From: WVZH01 sp034430425
Lineage (GTDB): Bacteria; Chloroflexota; Anaerolineae; Anaerolineales; E44-bin32
Length of the DNA: 16,451 bases
Assembly (NCBI GenBank): GCA_034430425.1
Contig: DAOUEK010000036.1
Coordinates: 1 to 16,451, forward strand
Reading direction: 5' to 3'
The position numbers and the translations under genes were made by a program. This document shows positions 8,081-14,071 of the stretch, in pieces; the first letter of the stretch is position 1, and each line of letters begins with the position of its first letter. Under the pieces are notes generated by a model, which was not told the DNA's origin, made no database searches, and saw only the letters and a program-made list of their open reading frames with translations.

Positions 8081-8394
8081 GATTCCATCCTCCTGGTTGT
8101 ATCGAAATTATTTTGAACGTCACACAAGATACGTGACATCACTTTTTCAATGGTCTCTCTCTGTAGGGGAGACAACGCTTGGAAATCTGATGAGTTCAGA
8201 CTTTCCCAACCTCGAATGATCGATTCAAGCGCCTCTCCAATGGATGGAAGGCGACTTAAGTCTTTCGCTCTCGCCGATGCAATGGCCGACGACGAATCCA
8301 GAATGCTCTGGATCATTTGCGCCAGGGAAATTACCCATTCAGGCACATCATCGATCGCCGTGAGGTGATCTTGAACTGTAGCTTGAATCCCCAT
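8077..8394 (-). CDS. Small helical protein of unknown function between parB and cpaB (105 aa)
   Basis: No family is recognised. The protein is acidic to neutral and predicted mainly helical, with an amphipathic stretch 'PEWVISLAQMIQSILDSSS' (about 18-36) and no signal peptide or membrane helix, so it should be cytoplasmic. It starts at ATG 8394 with GGGGAG about 9 nt upstream, which is inside the last codons of parB, and its TGA overlaps the cpaB ATG by 4 bp. That coupling on both sides makes it a true gene and a fixed member of the operon. It stands exactly at the joint between the partition-like genes and the tad genes, so it could link ParB to the Tad machine or be a pilus-specific chaperone. 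This role is a guess. Confidence 0.72.
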   Translation of the reverse strand: MGIQATVQDHLTAIDDVPEWVISLAQMIQSILDSSSAIASARAKDLSRLPSIGEALESIIRGWESLNSSDFQALSPLQRETIEKVMSRILCDVQNNFDTTRRMES

Positions 8395-8400
8395 AATGAC

Positions 8401-9561
8401 TTACTCCCCGAAAAAGATCGTCTGAAGGTATTCCTGCTGGGAACCATCATCCAATCTATCGATGAATTTCTTCGCTTTGTCGAGCAGGACGAGATATCTA
8501 TGTACGAGTTTGCACGCCTTATGGTTTTGCGCAATAAACTCGGCCTTTTTCAGTGCGTTTCTTGGTGTGCCTCCTCGTCCGATAAAGGCGCACGCCAGTA
8601 AAACAGTATCCATACCGGATCGGTTCTTCCGGGCCTTTGTGTATACATCTTTGACGGTTCTAAAGGACGCGCCGGTCAGATCGGCGATCGCCTCGATTTG
8701 GCCCTCGTCGGGCTGCGAGGTTGTGGATGATTCCTTATCCGGGGTTGGGCGATGCTTCTTGCTGGTTGAAGCATGCACGGGTGTTTTGGGCCCCAGTACG
8801 GTTTCAAGCGCCGCGTCAGCCGGGAGATTGCGAGCGATCAAATCCTTGATCGCCAGCACTTGTCTTTTGGACAAGCCGTGGAGCTGCCTTGCGAACGCCA
8901 ACTGCCCGGCCTGATCGAATTCCTTGAAAACGCTTTGCAATTCAACAACCGCCCGTGATTCCATGCCTTCTGCAAACAGCTTGCGCAAGGCCGGCGGAGA
9001 ATGGCGGTATGCCTTGAGCAGATTGGAGACCGATGAAAGACTGATGCCGGTTTTCTTTGCCAGTTGTCGAAAGGAGAGTTCACCTCCGTCCGTTTCCATG
9101 AGCTTGGCCAATGCCATTGCTCGCTCGTACGGTGTAAGATCTCGTCGGCCGGTGTTCTCGGCAAGCGTGAGTAGATCGGTCTCCTTCCCGCGCTGGCGAA
9201 TGATGGCGGGAATCGAATCCAGTCCGACAATTGCAGCGGCACAGCGACGTCGATCGCCGGCGATCAATTGGAACGCCGGCTTGTCCCCGGGTTCGGAGAT
9301 ACGGCACACCAGGATGGGTTCGATCACACCGTGCTCGCGGATGCTTGCCGCCAACTCAGCGTCTTCGGAGTGCCGATGCGGATCGAACACCTCCTGGCGC
9401 GTCTGGGCGGGACTCTCCACTGCGATCGCTTCCAGCGGGATCATCATGATCGGCCATTCCAGGCGCCCGGCCGAATGCTTTGGGCGGGTCGCTTGATAGG
9501 TGTTCAGGTCGCTCATTTGAAGATCGGCTTCGAGAACCGTTCCTCGATCGGGATTAGCCAT
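8401..9561 (-). CDS. parB: ParB/Spo0J-family DNA-binding partition protein
   Basis: 386 aa. The ParB N domain is clear: 'LAASIREHGVIEPILVCR' (about 70-87), the box 'FQLIAGDRRRCAAA' (about 97-110, matching the CTP-binding GERR region but with GDRR), and 'LAENTGRRDLTPYERAMAL' (about 133-151). A helix-turn-helix follows: 'SFRQLAKKTGISLSSVSNLLKAY' split across about 164-186. A low-complexity Ser/Thr/Lys linker (near 265-285) leads to a C-terminal helical region. ParB proteins of this family load on a palindromic parS and slide. The start was placed at ATG 9561; a TTG at 9570 is possible. It overlaps parA by 8 bp. A palindrome 159 nt ahead of parA is its most likely target (inference). Confidence 0.88.
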   Translation of the reverse strand: MANPDRGTVLEADLQMSDLNTYQATRPKHSAGRLEWPIMMIPLEAIAVESPAQTRQEVFDPHRHSEDAELAASIREHGVIEPILVCRISEPGDKPAFQLIAGDRRRCAAAIVGLDSIPAIIRQRGKETDLLTLAENTGRRDLTPYERAMALAKLMETDGGELSFRQLAKKTGISLSSVSNLLKAYRHSPPALRKLFAEGMESRAVVELQSVFKEFDQAGQLAFARQLHGLSKRQVLAIKDLIARNLPADAALETVLGPKTPVHASTSKKHRPTPDKESSTTSQPDEGQIEAIADLTGASFRTVKDVYTKARKNRSGMDTVLLACAFIGRGGTPRNALKKAEFIAQNHKACKLVHRYLVLLDKAKKFIDRLDDGSQQEYLQTIFFGE

Positions 9562-10396
9562 GATCTGCAATGCCTTCGGTTATCGTCTTAGACGATACGA
9601 ATTCTTTGCTGCTCACTTCATCCGTTCGGCCCTGGTTGGAAAAGATAAGCTCCTTGATTCCCTCGAGCGTGGGCAGGAAGAGATGGGGCAGTTTTCCCCA
9701 ACGCCATGTTCCCCGAACAGCCGACTGTGAATAGGGCATGGCGGGCAGGAGTTGGATGTTGCGGGATTTGACCAACTGCGTATTCAGCAAGCTCTGGCGC
9801 CATTGCACCATGCGTTCTTGACTCCACTTTGCATTGCCCACCATAGTGGGAATTAAACCGCCAACCGGACAGCCAAGATGAAAGGCGGCCTGGAGGGTGT
9901 TCAACGTCGGCACGCCGGTCTGGTGCGACAAGGTGATAGGAATGAAGGCCAGATCCGCGGCGGCGAGGCTCATCTCGCAGAACGTGATATCGGGTCCGGT
10001 GTCGATGATGATGAGCGGGTCTTGTGGATTTGGACTCTCGCATAAGGCGAGGCGCAATAATGATCTCGGGATGTCCGGCCCGGAGAGTCTGGCAAGTGCG
10101 GCGCTGGCCGGAAGGATGCGTACGAGATCGTGATAGGAAGATGGGATGATGGACTGGGCGAGGAATTCCTGGGAGGGGATGTTGTCCAGCTCGCTCTTCA
10201 GCACGTCGTAGGTCGTGGGCCCTTTGTGGGAGGCTGTCTGTTGAGGACCCAGAAGAAGGATCGTGGCGCCGCGCTGCGGGTCCATGTCCACAACGGTCAC
10301 GGGAATGACCATGCTGGTTGCAATGTGCTTGGCCAGCATAGCAGCGAGCGTCGATTTCCCGACACCGCCTTTCATACTGGCGATAGTTATCAACAT
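9554..10396 (-). CDS. parA: ParA-family partition ATPase
   Basis: 280 aa from ATG 10396, which has GGGGGA 4 nt upstream. The longer frame from TTG 10441 has no ribosome site, and the fold begins right at 'MLITIASMKGGVGKST', so the internal ATG is right. Visible are the deviant Walker A 'KGGVGKST' (residues about 9-16), 'VTVVDMDPQRGA' with the A' Asp (about 35-46), and a Walker B region 'PLIIIDTGPDI' (about 124-134). It is of the small type without an N-terminal DNA-binding domain. Such ATPases form gradients on nucleoid DNA and move cargo marked by ParB. It is the first gene of the block and starts the operon. Confidence 0.9.
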   Translation of the reverse strand: MLITIASMKGGVGKSTLAAMLAKHIATSMVIPVTVVDMDPQRGATILLLGPQQTASHKGPTTYDVLKSELDNIPSQEFLAQSIIPSSYHDLVRILPASAALARLSGPDIPRSLLRLALCESPNPQDPLIIIDTGPDITFCEMSLAAADLAFIPITLSHQTGVPTLNTLQAAFHLGCPVGGLIPTMVGNAKWSQERMVQWRQSLLNTQLVKSRNIQLLPAMPYSQSAVRGTWRWGKLPHLFLPTLEGIKELIFSNQGRTDEVSSKEFVSSKTITEGIADHG

Positions 10397-10457
10397 GGCG
10401 TCCCCCACCGATTTGTGAATATGGAATTCACGGAGATTCAAATGGATTTACTCTAAA

Positions 10458-10550
10458 ACCCCATAATTACAGTCTCTACTATAGGGCATTTGGCGTGTTT
10501 GAGACGGGACATCGGCGTCCCTTGATGGAAAGAGGGGGTTATTATGGGGT
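10458..10550. repeat. Pair of 10-bp perfect inverted repeats, 73 bp apart
   Basis: ACCCCATAAT at 10458-10467 and ATTATGGGGT at 10541-10550 are exact reverse complements. The first lies 62 bp before parA. Spaced on two sides of the likely promoter, they could be two half-sites for a looping repressor. This is inference from position; one chance pair of this length cannot be excluded. Confidence 0.45.
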
Positions 10551-10554
10551 CTGA

Positions 10555-10576
10555 TCGCGTTTTCCGGAAAACGCGA
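10555..10576. promoter_or_regulatory. Perfect 22-bp palindrome, candidate parS or operator
   Basis: Left arm TCGCGTTTTCC is followed immediately by its exact reverse complement, with no spacer. It lies about 159 nt before the parA start and directly behind the second inverted-repeat half-site. It differs from the classical chromosomal parS (centred on CACGTG). Plasmid-type ParB proteins use their own palindromes, usually near parAB. ParB binding is inferred. Confidence 0.6.
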
Positions 10577-10666
10577 AAACGTGTGTTTATTGCGGGATCA
10601 CTTGGCTGCTGCGGCCGCGATAGGTCTCAAGGGTTTTTCCGGAGTAAAGCCCCAACAGGTTGATCA

Positions 10667-12441
10667 TTATTCAGTTTCTACAGGGTTTAATATCTTCCAG
10701 GCTTCACCCCCATTCGTCGTATATACGAGAGCAATTTCCCCTGCTTCGCTCCCGGCAACAGCCCAGCCGTACCAGGGGTCGACGAAGCTGAATTGCCCAT
10801 CCCAGGTCACGGTGTTGATGCGTTCCCAGTTTTTACCACCATCCATGGTTTGGAAGAGTCGAAATTCGGTGCGAGGGCCTGCTCCTGTATACCAGCCATT
10901 AATACTTATCCAGCCATTTTGCGTATCGTTCATGTGAATGGCTGCTCTGCAGTCCATAGCCAGATCGTGCATGAGCGGCTGACTGGCAGCCCAGGTTTGC
11001 CCGCTATCTGTTGTATACCAGATTTGTGCATTATAAGGTATGCAAAAATGAAGCGCTTGAAAGGGTTTTGGCGCGTAGATCAGCCAAGCATGGTCTGCGT
11101 CGACGGCTTCAAAATACAATCTTGTGCCGAATTCTTTGGCATATGCTGCTGTATTTTCTGGCGGCGACGCCTCACGCCATGTTTGACCACCATCCCGGGT
11201 GAGTAAAACATCATCTCCATTTATTCCCCGACCATCGGTTTTGTTCATCATATGGATGGCGCTCAACTCCAGTTCTGCTGCGCCATCAATTGCAGGAGTT
11301 GCCGTGGAGTAGACAGGAATTACACCTGCCGTGCTTGCGCATCGAAATCCAACCCCGTGAAGATTGTCAAATCCCGGGGCACCTTGGCGATACGCTACGG
11401 ATATATCTTCGTATTTAAAATAAGAACTTCCGCTACGTAACACACGCCAATCAATAACGCTTGCGTTTTCCGAAGATGGCCTGGTGGGATTCACTACGGG
11501 TGACACAGCATAATATTCTTTGTCGTGTAAGTCCGCCACCCACTCATCTACATTCCCGAGCATATCCAGTGCTCCATATGGGCTTGCGCCGCCAGGAAAA
11601 CTCCCCACCGCCACAGTTCTGGAGACACCTTACTCTTTTGTATTAAACAGACCCCGATTGAAATCATTCCCCCAGGGAAAGAGCCTGCCATCTTCCCCGC
11701 GCGCAGCTTTCTCCCACTCTGCCTCTGTGGGCAGGCGACGACCAGTCCAGGCGCAGTACGCCTCAGCACCATACCATGACACGGCTTCCACCGGGTGGTC
11801 AGCGTAGCCACTTTTCGGAATCCATTCACCTTCAACATTCTCAATCTTTGACCACTCCTCTAAGAGCCAGATGTAGTACCCATTATCGAACGTCTGATTT
11901 CCCATTTGGTTAAGGAATGACGCGTACATCGCATTGGTCACCTCAGTGCGGTCGATCCAATAAGCGTCTAGATATACCTCATGCTGAGGTCGCTCCGATT
12001 TGTATGTGTAGCGCTTGCATTCAGAGCCGCATATTTCCTGGATTCTTTCTACGCCCTCGTCTGAAAGCCCCATCAGGAAGGAACCTTCCGGTACGAACAC
12101 CATTTCCATCTCGTCGATCGGGGACACATGGTCGCAAGTGGCTCAGCTGGAATTGTGGTTGGTATGGCTGTAAGCGTGTTCGTGTGTGTCAAGGTGGGCG
12201 ACGGCGTTGCAGAAAATTTCGCAGTCTTGGCAGGCGTAATGGTTGGACTTGGCGTTTCAGTCCACCTGGGCGGCAATTGTGCGGCTTTTGCATCAGAGGT
12301 TGACCTTCCATGTAAAATCAAGTATCCAGCGCTGAGCGTAAAAACGGCGACGGTCAATAATCCCACGACGAGGCTGTGTTTGAGGACCTTTTCTTTCACG
12401 GATAAATTTTCCCTGATCAAATCTTTCGATGAGTATAGCAC
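10667..12441 (-). pseudogene. Broken membrane-anchored SUMF1-like protein with Asp-box repeats
   Basis: One gene reads through three pieces. From GTG 12441 (or a better-placed GTG near 12399) come a basic N-terminus, a membrane helix (about 25-45) and a Thr/Pro-rich linker. At about 12128 the frame slips: one missing G in '..ACCATG(G)TGTCC..' would restore ATM-VSPIDEMEMVFVPEGSF. Then follows a formylglycine-generating-enzyme-like domain ('HPVEAVSWYGAEAYCAWTGRRLPTEAEW' near 11770, given in part). At 11630-11632 an in-frame TAA stands between 'NTKE' and 'GVSRTVAVGSFPGG', and the same frame continues with 'GNVDEWVADL'. The C-terminal half has four Asp-box motifs (T-x-D-x-G-x-x-W type). The Cys pair of active FGE is not seen, so even the intact form was likely a non-catalytic SUMF1 member. 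It could be decay, or assembly errors. Confidence 0.82.
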
Positions 12442-12647
12442 CAGATAGTTACTGAAAGGTTACCGTCATCTTATTATGTTGGGCTTTCACAAACCGGCTG
12501 CCAGGTTTCACGATTGGCAAGATGATGAGTTAAGTGACGAACTGCCGCAATCACAATTTTTGGACGAATCCAGGGATTTGACCGGCGCGTCTTGGATGAG
12601 GTAGTATGAGGCACTTTTTATTATTCAATTGAAACATCGCATTCGAA

Positions 12648-12698
12648 AATTCCGCCCACAAGCGGGGCTTTGCCATTCATCCGCTCGTGGGCGGAATT
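12648..12698. repeat. Long hairpin with 12-bp perfect outer stem
   Basis: AATTCCGCCCAC (12648-12659) pairs with GTGGGCGGAATT (12687-12698). After one A-C mismatch, AGCGG (12661-12665) pairs with CCGCT (12681-12685), leaving a 15-nt loop. The outer stem is symmetrical and flanked by T-rich DNA on the minus-strand side, so it could end transcripts running left, but no gene just to its right needs this. Confidence 0.65.
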
Positions 12699-12963
12699 GT
12701 GTTTCATCCCCCGACAGGCTCCTTGCATTTTAAAGATCGTTAAAACCCATCCGGTTTATTTACTAACACAGCTGGTGTTTCTTTCTGTGTCCATTTCGGT
12801 TTTTGCTGCTGCAATGAGATGTCTTGTCTTGGCAATTTGGTAGTCCGACCGCTGCATCCTGTTTACAGCAAGGGTTCCTTCGTAGATTCCGGCGATCGAA
12901 CAGCGGGCTGGGTGCGTACAACAACTCCCCAAGATTCAGCGACCCCCAGCGAAGGATCGAAGA

Positions 12964-12984
12964 TCCGGAGCACTGATCTCCGGA
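12964..12984. repeat. Small hairpin, 7-bp stem
   Basis: TCCGGAG (12964-12970) and CTCCGGA (12978-12984) are perfect arms with a 7-nt loop. Weak alone, listed because it belongs to the hairpin series. Confidence 0.4.
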
Positions 12985-13031
12985 GGATTTCCGCATGATT
13001 GGTCGTTGGATCGGTGGGGCTGCATAGATCG

Positions 13032-13059
13032 CTTTGCCAGGTTTCTCCCGCCGGCAAAG
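13032..13059. repeat. Small hairpin, 7-bp stem with larger loop
   Basis: CTTTGCC (13032-13038) pairs with GGCAAAG (13053-13059), loop 14 nt. CG before and GCG after the stem could add pairs with a 2-nt bulge. Part of the hairpin series. Confidence 0.4.
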
Positions 13060-13080
13060 TAGCGTGTTGGGAGAACGGGC

Positions 13081-13119
13081 GCGTGAGTTGGGCTGTCCCC
13101 TCACGCCTTCCGGTTTTTT
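13081..13119 (+). terminator. Terminator-like hairpin followed by six T
   Basis: GCGTGAG (13081-13087) pairs with CTCACGC (13100-13106), 12-nt loop, and TTTTTT stands at 13114-13119. The 7-nt gap before the T run is long for a factor-independent terminator, so this is tentative. No plus-strand gene lies ahead of it, which would mean that something noncoding is transcribed rightward here. Confidence 0.4.
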
Positions 13120-13133
13120 CCTCGGGGCAGCAA

Positions 13134-13161
13134 AACGAGCGGCCATGGTCGGCCGCTCGTT
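13134..13161. terminator. Hairpin with 11-bp perfect stem and 6-nt loop
   Basis: AACGAGCGGCC (13134-13144) pairs with GGCCGCTCGTT (13151-13161). On the minus strand the stem runs into TTTT, on the plus strand into TTCCC, so it best fits a leftward terminator. No leftward gene stands within 2 kb on its right. Confidence 0.55.
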
Positions 13162-13176
13162 CCCGTTAAAGTGTGA

Positions 13177-13206
13177 GATGCATTCTTCCCGGGGGAAAAA
13201 TGCATC
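13177..13206. repeat. 30-bp dyad just ahead of a TATAAA box
   Basis: GATGCATT (13177-13184) and AATGCATC (13199-13206) are perfect arms; inside, after one mismatch, TTCC/GGAA pair over a short G/C centre. A TATAAA stands at 13210-13215, so this could be an operator over a promoter of the 128-aa gene. No -35 box is clear. Confidence 0.45.
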
Positions 13207-13237
13207 CACTATAAAGACAAGTTGATTCTAGACACAA

Positions 13238-13271
13238 AGCGCCGTTCCGGCAAGTGCGGAACGACGCTTTT
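13238..13271 (+). terminator. Leader hairpin with T run, possible attenuator
   Basis: AGCG-C-CGTTCCG (13238-13249) pairs with CGGAACG-A-CGCT (13257-13268) with one mismatch and a 7-nt loop, then TTTT. It ends 19 nt before the GGAGG of the 128-aa gene. It may end rightward transcripts from the hairpin region, or attenuate the gene behind it. Confidence 0.6.
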
Positions 13272-13301
13272 GTGCTGGGTCAACGGAAAAGGAGGACAGA
13301 G

Positions 13302-13688
13302 ATGTCTAAACAAAAGAACGTCGTAAAAAGCTTGATTGCCACCGCATTGATGGCGATCGCCAGCGGAATGGCCGATGCCGGCATGAACGAAGACACCGGT
13401 CAATTTCTACGCTGGATCAGTATGGGGTCGGGTGCTGTGTTGATCGCCAGTGTACTCGTCGACAAGTTGCTCCAACATATCCTCAGTCGCTATGGGGAGG
13501 CTGCGAAGTGGGTGCGATATGTGGCTGGGACACTTCTGGCGCTGGGTTTGATGCTGGGGGCGGATGCGTTGTTGCAGCGCCCCGATCTTGTAGAACGGTT
13601 CGATTCGTTCTACAAGATCGTCTTTGTGGCGCTCTCGATCTGGTTGCGAATCAGATCGGACACCCGACCCCGAAGTCGAACTGGCTAA
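13302..13688 (+). CDS. Small membrane protein of unknown function (128 aa)
   Basis: ATG 13302 is chosen because AAGGAGG sits 6 nt upstream; the frame is open to an ATG at 13254, but that lies in the leader hairpin. The protein has a basic start (MSKQKNVVK), a first hydrophobic helix (about 8-24), then about three more (about 34-58, 66-88 and 99-113) and an Arg-rich tail (residues about 112-128). Size, helix count and charged tail would fit a holin-like or other small channel or stress protein, but no family is recognised, so no function is given. The gene sits alone, with a structured leader before it and two hairpins behind it. Its own 3' part carries a perfect 15-bp inverted repeat. Confidence 0.7.
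   Translation: MSKQKNVVKSLIATALMAIASGMADAGMNEDTGQFLRWISMGSGAVLIASVLVDKLLQHILSRYGEAAKWVRYVAGTLLALGLMLGADALLQRPDLVERFDSFYKIVFVALSIWLRIRSDTRPRSRTG
13583..13620. repeat. Perfect 15-bp inverted repeat inside the 128-aa gene
   Basis: CGATCTTGTAGAACG (13583-13597) and CGTTCTACAAGATCG (13606-13620) are exact reverse complements with an 8-nt loop. It falls on codons for PDLVERFDSFYKIV. A perfect stem of this size within a gene is very unlikely by chance. Confidence 0.85.
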
Positions 13689-13700
13689 CGGGGCGTGAGA

Positions 13701-13730
13701 CTCGGCGTCCGGAGAATTCCGGACGCCGAG
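13701..13730 (+). terminator. Hairpin with 13-bp perfect stem behind the 128-aa gene
   Basis: CTCGGCGTCCGGA (13701-13713) pairs with TCCGGACGCCGAG (13718-13730), loop GAAT. It starts 13 nt past the stop of the 128-aa gene and is followed by ATTTC, only a weak T run. It is likely the gene's terminator or mRNA 3' end stabiliser. Confidence 0.7.
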
Positions 13731-14071
13731 ATTTCACTCAGCTCATTAGACTATATTTCGTGATAATCTGGCAAGTCACGATATGCAGCAGCTAACCGAC
13801 CCATGAGCCATCTTCACACGAGAGCCGGATGAAAAATCCGGCTTTTGTGTGTTTAAGCGTGGGGCAGGCGTGTGTGCTAGCAATTTTCGAAAAAGGCAGC
13901 GTTGTTCGAGGGCGAGATACGGAGTATTCGCCACCGAGACGATTTGCGCGCCTCGCGATTACCGACTTTGACGGGACGCCCACGTCCCGCATCGTCTTGG
14001 GTGGTTTATTCTATAATGAAGCAGGAACGCATTTTGAAGGCGTTTCTTTCCACATGAATGCGGGGGCTCCG
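13731..14071. other. Gap between the 128-aa and 419-aa genes
   Basis: The plus-strand frame is open from 13829 into the next gene, but there is no ribosome site and the reading is unlike a protein start. It holds a small hairpin near 13753-13787 (CGTGA/TCACG with ATAT flanks), the terminator at 13815-13851, GGGACG/CGTCCC at 13974-13989 with a 4-nt loop, and a TATAAT at 14012-14017 with no fitting -35. The last two likely belong to the promoter of the 419-aa gene. Confidence 0.45.
13815..13851 (+). terminator. Strong factor-independent terminator
   Basis: AGCCGGAT (13823-13830) pairs with ATCCGGCT (13836-13843) followed by TTTT. Outside it CACAC (13815-13819) pairs with GTGTG (13847-13851), joined by G-U and A-U pairs, giving a 16-pair stem in RNA. 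It most likely ends transcripts of the 128-aa gene. Confidence 0.7.

Larger units (their letters stand above)
10397..10666. promoter_or_regulatory. Leader between the broken SUMF1 gene and parA
   Basis: No coding frame of worth is seen here. It must carry the promoter for the parA-tadC operon. On the minus strand a TATAGT (10483-10478) could be a -10, but no good -35 is seen at the right distance. It also holds the two dyads listed separately. A rare GCGGCCGC octamer (10611-10618) lies near its far end and is not given meaning. Confidence 0.5.
12442..13301. other. 860-bp stretch without a credible gene, dense in hairpins
   Basis: The frames here code for Arg/Ser/Pro/Cys-rich sequence with no ribosome sites, so none is taken as a gene. 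The stretch 12442-12640 is plain, with no strong structure seen. From 12648 onward hairpins follow each other, listed below: 12648-12698, 12964-12984, 13032-13059, 13081-13119, 13134-13161, 13177-13206 and 13238-13271. The last one ends just before the ribosome site of the 128-aa membrane protein. It looks like a structured transcript or several regulatory leaders and terminators in a row. Confidence 0.55.

Noticed and set aside
8924..9496. Long plus-strand frame opposite parB (and similar ones opposite tadB, tadC and cpaB)
   Set aside because: Shadows of well-supported genes on the other strand; no motifs, no ribosome sites.
10505..10525. GGGAC/GTCCC hairpin in the parA leader as a terminator
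   Set aside because: 5-bp stem with 6-nt loop and no T run on either strand.
11614..12127. Treating the SUMF1-like pieces as two real genes with GTG starts at 12127 and 11614
   Set aside because: Both GTGs are inside a conserved domain, without ribosome sites, and the TAA at 11630 lies in the same frame as the next piece, so they are parts of one gene.
12128..12448. Plus-strand open frame opposite the Thr/Pro linker
   Set aside because: It is the antisense of the low-complexity linker and membrane helix of the SUMF1-like gene.
12648..12698. Integron attC-like site
   Set aside because: Symmetrical stem, but no RYYYAAC/GTTRRRY core sites and no integrase in the window.
12763..13209. Minus-strand open frame of 148 codons
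   Set aside because: Arg/Ser/Pro/Cys-rich, no ribosome site, runs through four hairpins; not protein-like.
13034..13225. Plus-strand open frame of 63 codons
   Set aside because: Same hairpin region, no ribosome site, composition not protein-like.
12640..13301. IscB- or CRISPR-linked guide RNA
   Set aside because: No IscB, Cas or TnpB gene in the window and no repeated unit, so nothing supports this.
13829..14071. N-terminal extension of the 419-aa protein
   Set aside because: Covers a terminator and a possible promoter, has no ribosome site, and would bury a typical signal peptide.
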